Shown here in pieces: positions 26,706-36,122 of a DNA stretch of 64,000 nt. Each line of letters opens with the position of its first letter. The first letter of the stretch is position 1. The position numbers and the translations under genes were made by a program. The DNA lies in contig JAJLPB010000001.1 of NCBI GenBank assembly GCA_025548565.1, forward strand, positions 124,001-188,000, given 5' to 3'. Origin of the DNA: Rugamonas sp. A1-17 (GTDB lineage: Bacteria; Pseudomonadota; Gammaproteobacteria; Burkholderiales; Burkholderiaceae_D). Under the pieces are notes generated by a model. It did not search any database. It saw only the letters and a list, made by a program, of their open reading frames with translations, and was not told the origin of the DNA.

Positions 26706-26902
26706 TCAAATTCTTTCTCGTATGCGCGAGGCGGGTACGGTGAGGCCTACGTCAAAAATTACTTCTATGACATTGATTATATACGCGCCAATCAAAGGTA
26801 ACAATCAGACAATAGGATAGGTTGCTGATTGGTCGCGTAGCCATGCCATGAGCCCCAAATTGCGCTGAAAACCGTTGCATTTTAGTTCGCCCAGCTCATT
26901 CG

Positions 26903-27385
26903 CTATCGGGACGACTTGCCCTTCTTTCTGAACTTTTCTCCTTCGTTACCAAACCAAAGCAGGCAAAGATACAGTGCAAAAAAACCGAATGACCAACCGA
27001 AAATATGATCTTCCACGTTTCGCTCCGGAACGTTGATCGTTTCATCTCCCGGCACATAAGTGACGAAAACCTGATCGCCAATTTGGAAGTTTTCGCACGA
27101 TTGATTGCCATTTCCAGGCCGTCCGGCTCCAGACACTTCCTTTTGATTGACAACAAAGCGGTACTCGACGTGTTGTTTGTTTTTTATGTCGCAATTTTTG
27201 TTCGTCAGTACGCCAATTTGTTGCACGCCATACTTGGCAAGGCGATGGTCCTGACGAAGAGATGGCAAGAAAATGAGGAGGTAGAAAATGGTGACGAAGA
27301 GCGCACCTAAATACCGATACTTTTTTCTCATTGGGATAATGAGATAAAGCAGAAATGGGATGACGAGCCCAATCAGCCCAAGCAT
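26903..27385 (-). CDS. Small membrane protein with DUF3592-like domain
   Basis: 160 residues in AT-richer DNA. Two helices at the N-terminus (LGLIGLVIPFLLYLIIP and YLGALFVTIFYLLIFLP) and one near the C-terminus (IFGWSFGFFALYLCLLWF) flank a soluble segment with VEYRFVVNQKEVSGAG and GDQVFVTYVPGDETIN, the layout of DUF3592 proteins. Function is unknown. The low GC compared with neighbours suggests acquisition. It stands alone between the PilZ gene and moaC. Confidence 0.7.
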   Translation of the reverse strand: MLGLIGLVIPFLLYLIIPMRKKYRYLGALFVTIFYLLIFLPSLRQDHRLAKYGVQQIGVLTNKNCDIKNKQHVEYRFVVNQKEVSGAGRPGNGNQSCENFQIGDQVFVTYVPGDETINVPERNVEDHIFGWSFGFFALYLCLLWFGNEGEKFRKKGKSSR

Positions 27386-27435
27386 AGCGGCCTGCAGACT
27401 ATTGAGTAAATATTATCGAGGATTTGTATGGTCAT

Positions 27436-27939
27436 TTAGCTCGTCACGCTCCAGTCGCCCGACTTGCCGCCATGCTTTTCCATCACCCGGATATCGGTCA
27501 TCACCATGCCCCGGTCCACGGCCTTGCACATGTCGTACACGGTCAGCAGGCCGACTTGTACGGCGGTCAGCGCTTCCATTTCCACGCCGGTCTTGCCATA
27601 GGTTTCGACCTGGGCCTTGCAGTGCACGCTGGAGCTGGCCACGTCGGTCTCGAAATCCACCGCCACGCGGGTCAGCGCCAGCGGGTGGCATAGCGGCACC
27701 AGGTCGCTGGTGCGCTTGGACGCCATGATGGCGGCGATCCGCGCGATGCCCAGCACGTCGCCCTTCTTGGCCGTGCCGCCGGTGATGATGGCCAGCGTCT
27801 CCGGCTTCATGCGGATGGTGCCGCTGGCCACGGCGATGCGGTGGGTCTCGGTCTTGGCGCCGACGTCGACCATGTGGGCCTGGCCGGAGCCGTCGAAGTG
27901 GGTCAGTTGGTCGGCGGGCGCGGAGTTTTCGGTGGTCAT
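27436..27939 (-). CDS. moaC: Cyclic pyranopterin monophosphate synthase
   Basis: 167 residues from ATG 27939; an in-frame ATG at 27969 would add ten residues. MoaC makes cyclic pyranopterin monophosphate in molybdenum cofactor synthesis. Signature segments are [21 protein letters not shown] near the start, [12 protein letters not shown] in the middle and [23 protein letters not shown] near the end. No other moa gene is adjacent. It is divergent from the M48 peptidase gene. Confidence 0.96.
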   Translation of the reverse strand: MTTENSAPADQLTHFDGSGQAHMVDVGAKTETHRIAVASGTIRMKPETLAIITGGTAKKGDVLGIARIAAIMASKRTSDLVPLCHPLALTRVAVDFETDVASSSVHCKAQVETYGKTGVEMEALTAVQVGLLTVYDMCKAVDRGMVMTDIRVMEKHGGKSGDWSVTS

Positions 27940-28016
27940 GGTGTGGGCGAACGTAACAAAATAATTCATTGGCGGGCGCCGTGCGTCGGCGCCCAAGTTG
28001 CGGGTATCATATCACC

Positions 28017-29720
28017 GTGAATGCAAAACGATGCCCCCGCTCCCTGCGCCTGCGCGTAGTCGCCGCCGCGCTGCTGGTCGCCATGCCGCTGGCCATGGCC
28101 CAGGATGTGCTGGCGCCCGCCAGGATCCCGAACCTGCCCGCGCTCGGCGATACCGAACGCCAGGACTTGTCGCCGCTGATGGAACGCAAGCTGGGCGAGG
28201 AAATCATGCGCGATATCCGTCGCGACCACGATTTTCTCGACGACGGGCCCATCCTCGAATACCTGAACAACTTCGGTAATGCGCTGGTGGCGGCCCGTCC
28301 CGGCGCGCGCGGCGAGGCCAATTTCGATTACTACTTCTTCGCCGTGCGCGATCCGCAGCTGAACGCGTTCGCGCTGCCGGGCGGCTTCATCGCCGTGCAC
28401 TCGGCGCTGCTGCTGGCGGCGCAGTCCGAGTCCGAGCTGGCCTCGGTGCTGGGCCACGAGATCGGCCACGTGGCGCAACGCCACATCGCCCGCTCGATCG
28501 GCCAGCAGAAGCAGGATGCGCTGATCCCGTTGGCGGCCATGATCCTGGCGGCGCTCGCCTCCAAGGCCGGCGGCGACGCGGCCATCGGCGTGTTCTCGGC
28601 CGGGCAGGGCCTGGCGATCCAGCGCCAACTCAATTTCGGCCGCGACGCCGAGCGCGAGGCCGACCGCATCGGCTTCCAGATCATGGGCGCGGCAGGTTTC
28701 GATACCTCGGGCATGGTGGCCTTCTTCCAGCGCATGCAGACCGCGACCCGCAACTACAGCGACCTGGTGCCGGCTTATCTGCAAAGCCATCCGTTGACCA
28801 CCGAGCGCATCGCCGACATCCAAGCCCGCATCCGCGAGCAGCCCTACAAGCAGCGGCAGGACAGCCTCGATTTCTACCTGGTGCGTTCGCGCGCGCGCGT
28901 GCTGCAAGACCCGAGCACGTCCGGGCTGGCCGAGGCGAAGACATTTTTTGAAACCCAGATGCAGCAGGAAAACCGCCAGCAGGTCACGGCCGGCCAGTAC
29001 GGCATGGCCTTCCTGTCGCTGAAAAAAGGCGATACCGCCCAGGCCCAGGTCTGGCTCGACAAGGCGCGCGCGACCTTCGACAAGCCGCAGGCCGCCGGCA
29101 CCTTCGGCGTGGCCGCGCGGCCGGCGCCGGATTCGATCTTTGTCAGCACGTCGATCGAAATCAAGCTGGCGCAGCCGGACAACAAGGCCATGATCGCCAA
29201 GGGACTGGCCGAGGCGGAAGCGGCGCACTTGCAGTTCCCGCTGTCGCGCGGCATCGCGCATCAATATGGCGAGGCGCTGATCGCGGCCGGCAAGCTGGAG
29301 GAGGCGGCCGCCTATCTGCGCGACCAGGTGCAGCTGTACCGCGAGGATCCCGACGCCTACGACCTGCTGGCGCAAGCGTATTCCAAGCAGGGCAAGCTGG
29401 CCTTGCAGCATATCGCGCTGGCGGAATCGTATGTGCTGCAGGGCGGCGTGCTGTCGGCGCTGGACCAGCTGAACTACGCGCGCAAGGCGCCCGATGCCTC
29501 GTTCTACGACCAGGCCGTGATCGACGCGCGCGAGCGCGAGTTGCAGGCGCGCCGCCGCGAGGAAATGGGCGAGAAAGGCAAGAAGGATTTACGCGAGGCC
29601 GAGGTGCGCCCGGCGTTCAAGGCGGAGTTGCGCAGCGGTCCGGAAGGCGCGCCGTCGGCCAACCCCTTCGACCGTCTGCGCCAGAACGCCGACCCTACGC
29701 AGGGGCGGACGGCTCGCTGA
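28017..29720 (+). CDS. Exported M48 metallopeptidase with TPR region (BepA/YfgC-like)
   Basis: 567 residues from GTG 28017. Residues 8-28 are a signal peptide (LRVVAAALLVAMPLAMA). The peptidase domain holds the zinc motif HEIGH (147-151), with a third ligand in EREADRIG. The C-terminal half is a helical TPR array (LEEAAAYLRDQVQLYREDPDAYDLLAQAY). This is the architecture of BepA, which degrades or helps assemble outer-membrane proteins such as LptD in the periplasm. Its end overlaps the convergent gene by 26 bases. Confidence 0.92.
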   Translation: MNAKRCPRSLRLRVVAAALLVAMPLAMAQDVLAPARIPNLPALGDTERQDLSPLMERKLGEEIMRDIRRDHDFLDDGPILEYLNNFGNALVAARPGARGEANFDYYFFAVRDPQLNAFALPGGFIAVHSALLLAAQSESELASVLGHEIGHVAQRHIARSIGQQKQDALIPLAAMILAALASKAGGDAAIGVFSAGQGLAIQRQLNFGRDAEREADRIGFQIMGAAGFDTSGMVAFFQRMQTATRNYSDLVPAYLQSHPLTTERIADIQARIREQPYKQRQDSLDFYLVRSRARVLQDPSTSGLAEAKTFFETQMQQENRQQVTAGQYGMAFLSLKKGDTAQAQVWLDKARATFDKPQAAGTFGVAARPAPDSIFVSTSIEIKLAQPDNKAMIAKGLAEAEAAHLQFPLSRGIAHQYGEALIAAGKLEEAAAYLRDQVQLYREDPDAYDLLAQAYSKQGKLALQHIALAESYVLQGGVLSALDQLNYARKAPDASFYDQAVIDARERELQARRREEMGEKGKKDLREAEVRPAFKAELRSGPEGAPSANPFDRLRQNADPTQGRTAR

Positions 29721-30279
29721 CGTAGCCGAAGCGCGCCGGCAGTTCGGCGGCATCCACGCGTTGCACGGCCACGCCGTCCAGCGTCAGCGCGCCGGACATC
29801 GATCCTTCGATCCACGCCAGCAGGATATCGTCGGCCACGGCGTCCCCGTTCATTTTCAGCCGAGGCAGCACGTGCGCGAAGTCGCGGTCGTCCAGCTGCG
29901 CCACCACATCGCCGCTGCGCAGGACCAGCGCCCCGGTCTCCGTCAGCACCGCTTCCTCGACAGGACCCAACGCCGCGCCCGTGTGCAGCACCCAGCCCAG
30001 CGCCGGATCGGTGCGCACGATGTAGGGCGTGGCCTCCAGCCGCACATACACGCGCTGCGGACCGTTCTGGAAATACCAGCAGCCGCGCTCGTCGGCCGCG
30101 TAGTTGCGGACAATGAAGGCCACCAGCGCAGCGTGATTCAATTTATCGCCGGGCAGGTCCAGATGCTGGGCGCGCTCGTCGCGCATGCGCCAGTTGCCGC
30201 GCGCGTCCAGTCCCAGCCAGCCGTAGCAGTAGGGCACGTTGGGCCACTTGGCCAGCGCTTGCTTGACGATGTCATCCAT
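29695..30279 (-). CDS. Conserved betaproteobacterial protein (DUF2946-type as I recall)
   Basis: 194 residues beginning MDDIVKQALAKWPNVPYCYGWLGLDARGNWRMRDE, a pattern I recognise from betaproteobacterial proteins of unknown function; the DUF number is from memory. The central part (NHAALVAFIVRNYAADERGCWYFQNGPQRVYV) is also conserved. There is no signal peptide. It starts within the last 8 bases of the upstream YheT-type hydrolase, so they are co-translated. Confidence 0.8.
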   Translation of the reverse strand: MDDIVKQALAKWPNVPYCYGWLGLDARGNWRMRDERAQHLDLPGDKLNHAALVAFIVRNYAADERGCWYFQNGPQRVYVRLEATPYIVRTDPALGWVLHTGAALGPVEEAVLTETGALVLRSGDVVAQLDDRDFAHVLPRLKMNGDAVADDILLAWIEGSMSGALTLDGVAVQRVDAAELPARFGYVSEPSAPA

Positions 30280-31240
30280 GTTGTTCGGCCAGTGCGTGAT
30301 GGGTGGCGCCTTGCAGGAAATGGATCAGGCGCTGCGGCAGCCAGGGCCGCGTGCCAGGCAGGCCGTTGGCGACGAAGCCCGCGTGGCCTCCTTGGTCAGG
30401 ATAATCCAATACCACGTTCGACGCCGCACGTTGCGGTAGGTGGCGGCCGGGCAGGAAGGGATCGTTGCGGGCGTTGAGCACCAGCGTCGGCACGGTGATG
30501 TCGTTCAACACGTGCTTGGCGCTGGCGCGGTTCCAGTAATCGTCGGTGTCGCGGTAGCCGTGCAGCGGCGCCGTCACCACGTTGTCGAAGGCGTACAGGT
30601 CGCGCACGGCGCGCAGCGCGTCGAGGTCGTACAGGCCGGGGAACTGCTTGAGCTTGGCCTCGCACTTGGGCTTGAGCGTTTGCAGGAACATGCGCGTGTA
30701 AAACATGTTCAGGCCGCTCGACAGCGAGATGCCGCCCTGCGCCAGGTCCAGCGGCGCCGATATCGCGCAGGCGGCGTCGACAAAATCGGCCTGGTGTTGG
30801 GACTCGCCCAGCCAGCGCAGCAGCGCGTTGCCGCCCAGCGAGACGCCGGTGGTGTAGAACTTGCCGCTGCTGCGCGCGTGCAGGCGGCGCACGATCCAGT
30901 CGATCTCGGCGGAGTCGCCGGAGTGGTAGAAACGCGGCGCACGATTGGACTCGCCGGAGCAGCCGCGGAAATGCGGCACCGCGCCCGACCAGCCGCGCGC
31001 GGCCAGGTCGGCCATCAGCGCCCGCGCGTAGTGGCTGTCCGACGAACCCTCCAGGCCGTGGAACAGCACCACGAAGGGCTGGCCCGCCCGGCCGTCGACG
31101 AAATCGACGTCGATGAAGTCGCCGTCCGGCGTGTCCCAGCGCTCGCGCCGGAACGGCACCGCCGGCTTGGCGAGCCAGGTGGCCGGGTAGATGGTTTGCA
31201 GGTGGCCGCTGGGCAGCCAGAAGGGCGCGCTATACTTCAC
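30272..31240 (-). CDS. YheT-family alpha/beta hydrolase
   Basis: 322 residues. The YheT/embryogenesis-associated (EMB8) family shows here as WLPSGHLQTIYP at the start, VVLFHGLEGSSDSHYARAL (oxyanion region), GVSLGGN (nucleophile Ser), NARNDPF (Asp) and GGHAGF (His). It is a soluble esterase-like enzyme with unknown substrate. The downstream small gene overlaps it by 8 bases, and the SnoaL-like gene ends 8 bases upstream of its start. Confidence 0.92.
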   Translation of the reverse strand: MKYSAPFWLPSGHLQTIYPATWLAKPAVPFRRERWDTPDGDFIDVDFVDGRAGQPFVVLFHGLEGSSDSHYARALMADLAARGWSGAVPHFRGCSGESNRAPRFYHSGDSAEIDWIVRRLHARSSGKFYTTGVSLGGNALLRWLGESQHQADFVDAACAISAPLDLAQGGISLSSGLNMFYTRMFLQTLKPKCEAKLKQFPGLYDLDALRAVRDLYAFDNVVTAPLHGYRDTDDYWNRASAKHVLNDITVPTLVLNARNDPFLPGRHLPQRAASNVVLDYPDQGGHAGFVANGLPGTRPWLPQRLIHFLQGATHHALAEQHG

Positions 31241-31248
31241 GGCGAAAC

Positions 31249-31674
31249 TTAATGCAGGATCTGGCTGTGCGTATCGGCCGGCGCCGGCCCCGGCGCCACC
31301 GACACGTGGTGCAGCACGATGCGCCAGCCGCGCGGCGTCTTGACATAGACGTTGGTGGCGACCAGGTGCGCGGCCTCGCCGCCGGCCGCCGTGCCCTCGA
31401 CCACGGTGTGCACGGAGCTCATCAGGTTGTGCGTCTCATGCAGCTGCGACGGCATGATGTGCAGGCCGCCATGCTCCAGGATGGCCGCCCACGAGCTGCG
31501 GATCGCCGCGTGCCCGATCAGGCGCGGCCCGCCAGGATGCACGCAGACGATCTCGTCGTCGTCGGCCCACAGGGCCATCAGGGCATCGAGGTCGGCGCGG
31601 TTGAGCGCGTCGTAGAACGCCGATTCGGTTTCGGCGGCGCTGCCGTTCAACTGCTTGACTCGCTTGGTGGACAT
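31249..31674 (-). CDS. SnoaL/NTF2-like protein
   Basis: 141 residues with the NTF2-like cone fold pattern: AFYDALNRADLDALMALWADDDEIVCVHPGGPRLIGHAAIRSSWAAIL, then VATNVYVKTPRGWRIVLHHVS. Members of this YybH/SnoaL group are small hydrolase- or isomerase-like proteins, mostly of unknown role. It probably shares an operon with the hydrolase 8 bases downstream. Position 1-15 is poorly conserved, so the start is less sure than the fold. Confidence 0.85.
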   Translation of the reverse strand: MSTKRVKQLNGSAAETESAFYDALNRADLDALMALWADDDEIVCVHPGGPRLIGHAAIRSSWAAILEHGGLHIMPSQLHETHNLMSSVHTVVEGTAAGGEAAHLVATNVYVKTPRGWRIVLHHVSVAPGPAPADTHSQILH

Positions 31675-31716
31675 GCTGGCTCCGTGGCGCTGGCTGGCGG
31701 TGGTGTGGCGGGTATT

Positions 31717-31923
31717 TTAATGGTGGCCGACGACGGTGCCCGGCTTCAGGCGGTAGGCGGTGCCGCAGTACGGGCACTTGGCGATGCCGTCGTGGTTGAA
31801 CTCCAGGAACACGCGCGGGTGGGACGACCACAGCGGCATGGCCGGATTCGGGCAGTGGGCCGGCAGGTCCTTGCCTTCGAGCTCGACGGCGTTGGTGGCG
31901 GCGGACGTGTGGGCGTTGGTCAT
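31717..31923 (-). CDS. Zinc-finger (CHCC-type) small protein
   Basis: 68 residues from ATG 31923. It matches the CHCC zinc-finger family related to the NDUFS6 tail: HCPNPAMPLWSSHPRVFLEFNHDGIAKCPYCGTAYRL, with Cys/His ligands at HC, H, CPYC. In eukaryotes such domains are found on a complex I subunit; in bacteria the role is unknown. In-frame upstream codons exist to 31977 but do not fit the family. Confidence 0.9.
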   Translation of the reverse strand: MTNAHTSAATNAVELEGKDLPAHCPNPAMPLWSSHPRVFLEFNHDGIAKCPYCGTAYRLKPGTVVGHH

Positions 31924-31991
31924 ATTCGTGTGCTCCGGAAGGCTGAGGAAAACCACGATTTTAACGGATTCGCGCATTGAGCAAAAATCAT

Positions 31992-32049
31992 CGGTAAAAT
32001 AGCGCCTCTACAACCCCGGTGCGGCCTGCTATGTGGCAGGAATGCCACA
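31992..32049 (+). promoter_or_regulatory. azlCD promoter and palindromic ribosome-site region
   Basis: CGGTAAAATAGCGC (31992-32005) contains the -10 TAAAAT. The ribosome site AGGA sits in the loop of a perfect 7-base inverted repeat, TGTGGCA (32032-32038) and TGCCACA (32043-32049), two bases before the start. Folded RNA would hide the site; alternatively it is a protein operator. Confidence 0.45.
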
Positions 32050-32051
32050 CG

Positions 32052-32807
32052 ATGACGCACATGACCGAATTGAGCAGCGCACCCCCTCCACCGTACGTCG
32101 CGGAGCACCACGAACCCTCGTGGCGCGAAGGCCTCAAGACCGGCACGCCCACCTTGTTCGGCATCGGCGCCTGGGGGCTGGTGGTTGGCATCGCCATGGT
32201 CAAGAGCGGCCTGACGGTGCCGCAGGCGCTGGGCATGACCCTGCTGGTGTTCGCCGGCTCGGCCCAGCTGGCGGCCTTGCCGCTGATCGCCTCGCACTCG
32301 CCGATCTGGGTCATCTTCGCCACCGCCTTCGTGGTCAACATGCGTTTCGTGATTTTTTCGGCCCTGCTGGCGCCGCACTTCGCCCAGCTGCCGTGGCGCA
32401 GGCGCTTCGTGCTGGGCTACGTGGCCGGCGACATGACGGTCGCCATGTTCCTGCAAAAATACCCCAGCGAGGCGCCGCAGGTCGGCAAACTGTCCTATCT
32501 GAAGGGCCTGCTGTACCCGAACTGGGGCGCCTGGCAGGTCGGTTCCATCGCCGGCATCTTCCTCGGCAGCACCGTGCCCGCCGAATGGGGACTGGGCTTT
32601 GCCGGCACGCTGGCCATCATCTGCGTGATGATTCCGCTGGTGGTGGGGCGGCCGGCGTTGTGCGGCGTGCTGGTGGCCGGCCTGGTGTCGGTGCTGGCGG
32701 CCGGGTTGCCGTACAAGCTGGGCCTGCTGCTGGCCGTGCTGGTCGGCATGCTGACGTCGATGGCGATCGAAGAGGGCATCGACAAATGGAGGAAAACCCA
32801 TGGCTGA
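32052..32807 (+). CDS. azlC: AzlC-family amino acid exporter large subunit
   Basis: 251 residues from ATG 32052. The AzlC hallmark FAGSAQLAALPLI is followed by VVNMRFVIFSALLAPHF. Several membrane helices cover the rest. With AzlD it forms a branched-chain amino acid exporter of the inner membrane. The GTG at 32019 would place translation across the palindrome and is not needed. azlD overlaps by 8 bases. Confidence 0.93.
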   Translation: MTHMTELSSAPPPPYVAEHHEPSWREGLKTGTPTLFGIGAWGLVVGIAMVKSGLTVPQALGMTLLVFAGSAQLAALPLIASHSPIWVIFATAFVVNMRFVIFSALLAPHFAQLPWRRRFVLGYVAGDMTVAMFLQKYPSEAPQVGKLSYLKGLLYPNWGAWQVGSIAGIFLGSTVPAEWGLGFAGTLAIICVMIPLVVGRPALCGVLVAGLVSVLAAGLPYKLGLLLAVLVGMLTSMAIEEGIDKWRKTHG

Positions 32808-33129
32808 CTGGGAAATCTGGCTCGTCATCGGCGTGCTGGCGCTGGCCACCGCCGCCACCCGCAGCTCGTTCTGGCTGGTCGGGCAGCACATCACCATCCC
32901 CAAGCGGGTGCAGGAAATGCTGCGCTACGCCCCGGCCTGCGCGCTGGCGGCCATCGTCGCGCCCGACCTGGTGCTGTCCGACGGCCACGCGCTGCTGGAT
33001 CTGAGCAACCTCAAACTGGTGTCGGGAATTGTCGCCACGATCTTTTATTTGCTGCGACGCAATATGTTGCAAACCATCGTGTTCGGCATGGCGTTTTACA
33101 CGGCTTTGCGGCTGATCCATGTATTTTAA
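32800..33129 (+). CDS. azlD: AzlD-family exporter small subunit
   Basis: 109 residues with about four membrane helices ([62 protein letters not shown]). The [20 protein letters not shown] segment is typical of AzlD. It partners AzlC in amino acid export and starts inside its last codons. Confidence 0.94.
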   Translation: MADWEIWLVIGVLALATAATRSSFWLVGQHITIPKRVQEMLRYAPACALAAIVAPDLVLSDGHALLDLSNLKLVSGIVATIFYLLRRNMLQTIVFGMAFYTALRLIHVF

Positions 33130-33154
33130 TAACAGATGAATCACGCCGCGCTTG

Positions 33155-33168
33155 CGGTAAAATAGCGC
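33155..33168 (+). promoter_or_regulatory. pgk promoter -10 region
   Basis: CGGTAAAATAGCGC, identical over 14 bases to the azlC promoter region, lies 30 bases before pgk. The -10 is TAAAAT at 33158-33163. Confidence 0.55.
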
Positions 33169-33197
33169 ACTTTCTTCAACTCGACCCTTGGGTAGCC

Positions 33198-34412
33198 ATG
33201 TCAGCTGTTTTGAACTTCATCCGTCTGCAAGATCTCATCGCCCAGAACGCGCTGCAAGGCAAGCGCGTCTTCATCCGCGCCGACTTGAACGTGCCGCAGG
33301 ATGATGCCGGCAATATCACCGAAGATACGCGCATCCGCGCGTCCGTTCCCGCCATTAAGGCTGCCGCGGCCGCCGGCGCCAAGGTCATGGTCACGTCCCA
33401 CCTGGGCCGTCCGACCGAGGGCGAGTTCAAGCCGGAAGACAGCCTGGCGCCGGTCGCCGCGCGCCTGGCCGAGCTGCTGGGCCAGCCGGTCGAGCTGAAA
33501 CAGAACTGGGTCGACGGCGCGGGACTGGAAAACTTGCAAGCCGGCCAGGTCGTGTTGCTGGAAAACGTCCGCGTCAACAAGGGCGAAAAGAAGAACAGCG
33601 ACGAACTGGCGCAGAAAATGGCCGCTTTGTGCGACATCTACGTCAATGACGCTTTCGGCACCGCGCACCGCGCGGAAGCCTCGACGCACGGCATCGCCAA
33701 GTTCGCGCCGGTCGCCTGCGCCGGCCCGCTGCTGGCCGCCGAGCTGGACGCGCTGGGCAAGGCGCTGGGCGCCCCGGCCCGTCCGCTGCTGGCCATCGTG
33801 GCCGGTTCCAAGGTCTCGTCCAAGCTGTCGATCCTGAAGGCATTGGCCGACAAGGTCGACAACCTGATCGTCGGCGGCGGCATCGCCAACACCTTCATGA
33901 AGGCCGTCGGCCTGAACATCGGCAAGTCGCTGGTGGAAAACGAGCTGGTCGATGAAGCCAAGGCCATCATCGAGATCATGGCCAAGCGCGGCGCGCAGGT
34001 GCCGATCCCGGTCGACGTGGTGTGCGCCAAGGAATTCTCGCCGACCGCCGCCGCCACCATCAAGGCCGTGGCCGACGTGGCGGACGACGACATGATCCTG
34101 GACATCGGCCCGCAAACCGCCGCCATCCTGGCCGCGCAGATCGGCGCCGCCGGCACCATCGTCTGGAACGGCCCGGTCGGCGTGTTCGAGTTCGACCAGT
34201 TCGGCGAAGGCACCAAGACGCTGGCGCTGGCCATCGCCAACTCCAAGGCGTTCTCGATCGCCGGCGGCGGCGACACGCTGGCGGCCATCGCCAAGTACGA
34301 CATCACCGCGCAGATCGGCTATATCTCGACCGGCGGCGGCGCCTTCCTGGAGTTCCTGGAAGGTAAGACCTTGCCGGCCGTGGAGATCCTGACCCAGCGC
34401 GCCGCGAAGTAA
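33198..34412 (+). CDS. pgk: Phosphoglycerate kinase
   Basis: 404 residues. It makes ATP from 1,3-bisphosphoglycerate in glycolysis. Substrate-binding [10 protein letters not shown] and TSHLGRP lie in the N-domain; the nucleotide loop includes [15 protein letters not shown] and GGGDTLAA in the C-domain. Strong codon bias suggests high expression. It heads a glycolytic run with pyk and fba, each with its own leader rather than tight operon spacing. Confidence 0.99.
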   Translation: MSAVLNFIRLQDLIAQNALQGKRVFIRADLNVPQDDAGNITEDTRIRASVPAIKAAAAAGAKVMVTSHLGRPTEGEFKPEDSLAPVAARLAELLGQPVELKQNWVDGAGLENLQAGQVVLLENVRVNKGEKKNSDELAQKMAALCDIYVNDAFGTAHRAEASTHGIAKFAPVACAGPLLAAELDALGKALGAPARPLLAIVAGSKVSSKLSILKALADKVDNLIVGGGIANTFMKAVGLNIGKSLVENELVDEAKAIIEIMAKRGAQVPIPVDVVCAKEFSPTAAATIKAVADVADDDMILDIGPQTAAILAAQIGAAGTIVWNGPVGVFEFDQFGEGTKTLALAIANSKAFSIAGGGDTLAAIAKYDITAQIGYISTGGGAFLEFLEGKTLPAVEILTQRAAK

Positions 34413-34542
34413 GTGAAAAAGCACGGTCGTGCGTTGTAGCAAATTGACAGTAAAATCCAGGTAATGCCTGGGAATGGCCTAATTTTTGTAGCTTTGCTAC
34501 ATTTCATCGGGCCGCACCACACAAACAGCGCAGCTTTTCCTG

Positions 34543-34561
34543 GTCCCCGCCTGGCGGGGAC
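34543..34561 (+). other. Leader hairpin before pyk
   Basis: GTCCCCGC-CTG-GCGGGGAC forms a perfect 8-base stem with a 3-base loop, 31 bases before the pyk start. No T-run follows, so it is not a simple terminator. The rest of the 180-base pgk-pyk gap is AT-rich and could hold a promoter. Confidence 0.6.
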
Positions 34562-34592
34562 TGTTCGCTAGCCCAAACGCTCAAGGATTACT

Positions 34593-36044
34593 ATGTCCCG
34601 TGGTACTAAAATTGTCGCAACGATCGGCCCAGCCTCCACTGATTTCAATGTCCTGGTCAAAATGATACGTGCCGGTGTCGATGTCGTGCGACTGAACTTC
34701 TCGCACGGCAAGGCACAAGATCACATCGACCGCGCCCGCCTGGTGCGCGAGGCGGCAGCCGAATGCGGCCGCGAAGTGGCGATCATGGCGGACATGCAGG
34801 GTCCTAAAATCCGCGTCGGCAAGTTTGAAAATGGTAAGATTGACCTCGCGAACGGCGATAAATTCATCCTGGACGCGAAATGGGGCGAAAACGGCGAACT
34901 GGGCAACCAGGACCGTGTCGGCCTGGACTACAAGGCGCTGCCGCAGGATTTGCGCGCCGACGACAAGCTGTTGCTCAACGACGGCCTGATCGTGCTGGTG
35001 GTCGACAAGATCGTCGGCCATGAGATTTACACCACCGTGAAAATCGGCGGTGAGCTGTCCAACAACAAGGGCATCAATCGCCAGGGCGGCGGCCTGACCG
35101 CGCCGGCGCTGACCGCCAAGGACATGGAAGACATCAAGACGGCAATGAGTTTCCAGTGCGATTACCTGGCGATCTCGTTCCCGAAAAGCGCGACCGACAT
35201 GGAAATGGCGCGCCAGCTGGCCAATATCGCCGGTGAGCCGTTCGGCCACAAGCCGATGATGATCGCCAAGATCGAGCGTGCCGAAGCGATCCCTGTGCTG
35301 CAGGAGATCCTCGACGCCTCGGACGGCATCATGGTCGCGCGTGGCGACCTGGCGGTGGAAGTGGGCAACGCGGCGGTGCCGGCGCTGCAGAAGCGCATGA
35401 TCAAGATGGCGCGCGAGTCGAACAAGCTGGCGATCACCGCGACCCAGATGATGGAGTCGATGATCTTCAACGCCGTGCCGACCCGCGCCGAAGTATCGGA
35501 CGTGGCCAACGCGGTGCTGGATGGCACGGATGCGGTGATGACCTCGGCGGAAACCGCCTCGGGCCGCTATCCGATCGAAACGGTAGAGATGATGGCCGCC
35601 ATTTGCGTGGAAGCCGAGCAGTCCGAGTACAACAAGCTCGACGCCGACTTCCTCAACGCGACCTTCACCCGGATCGACCAGTCGATCGCCTACGGCGCGC
35701 TGTTCACCGCGCACCACCTGGCGGTGAAGGCCATCGTGGCGCTGACCGAGTCCGGTTCGACCGCGTTGTGGATGAGCCGTCACAACATCGATACGCCGAT
35801 CTTCGCGCTGACGCCGAGCGTGACGACCCAGCGCAAGGTGGCGCTGTACCGCAACGTGAAGGCCTACAATTTGCTGCAGAAGGCCGGCAGCGCGGAAGTG
35901 TTGAAACAGGCCGAGGATCTGCTGGTCGAGTACGGCATCGCGAAGAAGGGTGACATGATCGTCGTCACCTGGGGCGAGCCGATGGGCCAGGTCGGCGGCA
36001 CCAATGCGCTGAAGATCGTCAAGGTTGGAGAATTTACCAAGTAA
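34593..36044 (+). CDS. pyk: Pyruvate kinase
   Basis: 483 residues. It transfers phosphate from phosphoenolpyruvate to ADP. MSRGTKIVATIGPAS starts the barrel; VRLNFSHG binds the nucleotide; MIAKIERAEAI holds the catalytic Lys; MVARGDLAVE binds metal; TATQMMESM is the family signature. The usual KGVNLPG is here KGINRQGGGL, a variant at the loop before the B domain's end. fba follows 78 bases later. Confidence 0.98.
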   Translation: MSRGTKIVATIGPASTDFNVLVKMIRAGVDVVRLNFSHGKAQDHIDRARLVREAAAECGREVAIMADMQGPKIRVGKFENGKIDLANGDKFILDAKWGENGELGNQDRVGLDYKALPQDLRADDKLLLNDGLIVLVVDKIVGHEIYTTVKIGGELSNNKGINRQGGGLTAPALTAKDMEDIKTAMSFQCDYLAISFPKSATDMEMARQLANIAGEPFGHKPMMIAKIERAEAIPVLQEILDASDGIMVARGDLAVEVGNAAVPALQKRMIKMARESNKLAITATQMMESMIFNAVPTRAEVSDVANAVLDGTDAVMTSAETASGRYPIETVEMMAAICVEAEQSEYNKLDADFLNATFTRIDQSIAYGALFTAHHLAVKAIVALTESGSTALWMSRHNIDTPIFALTPSVTTQRKVALYRNVKAYNLLQKAGSAEVLKQAEDLLVEYGIAKKGDMIVVTWGEPMGQVGGTNALKIVKVGEFTK

Positions 36045-36054
36045 GTCCGGTAGC

Positions 36055-36079
36055 GCCGTCCTCGCGGAACGAGGACGGC
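36055..36079 (+). terminator. Strong hairpin between pyk and fba
   Basis: GCCGTCCTCG and CGAGGACGGC form a perfect 10-base stem with a 5-base loop. The first T-run (seven T) starts about 19 bases later at 36098, so it may be a terminator with an offset tail, an RNA-stabilising stem or an fba leader structure. Confidence 0.5.
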
Positions 36080-36122
36080 ATTGCTCCGGCAACCAGGTTT
36101 TTTTATTGTTTGGAGTATTACC

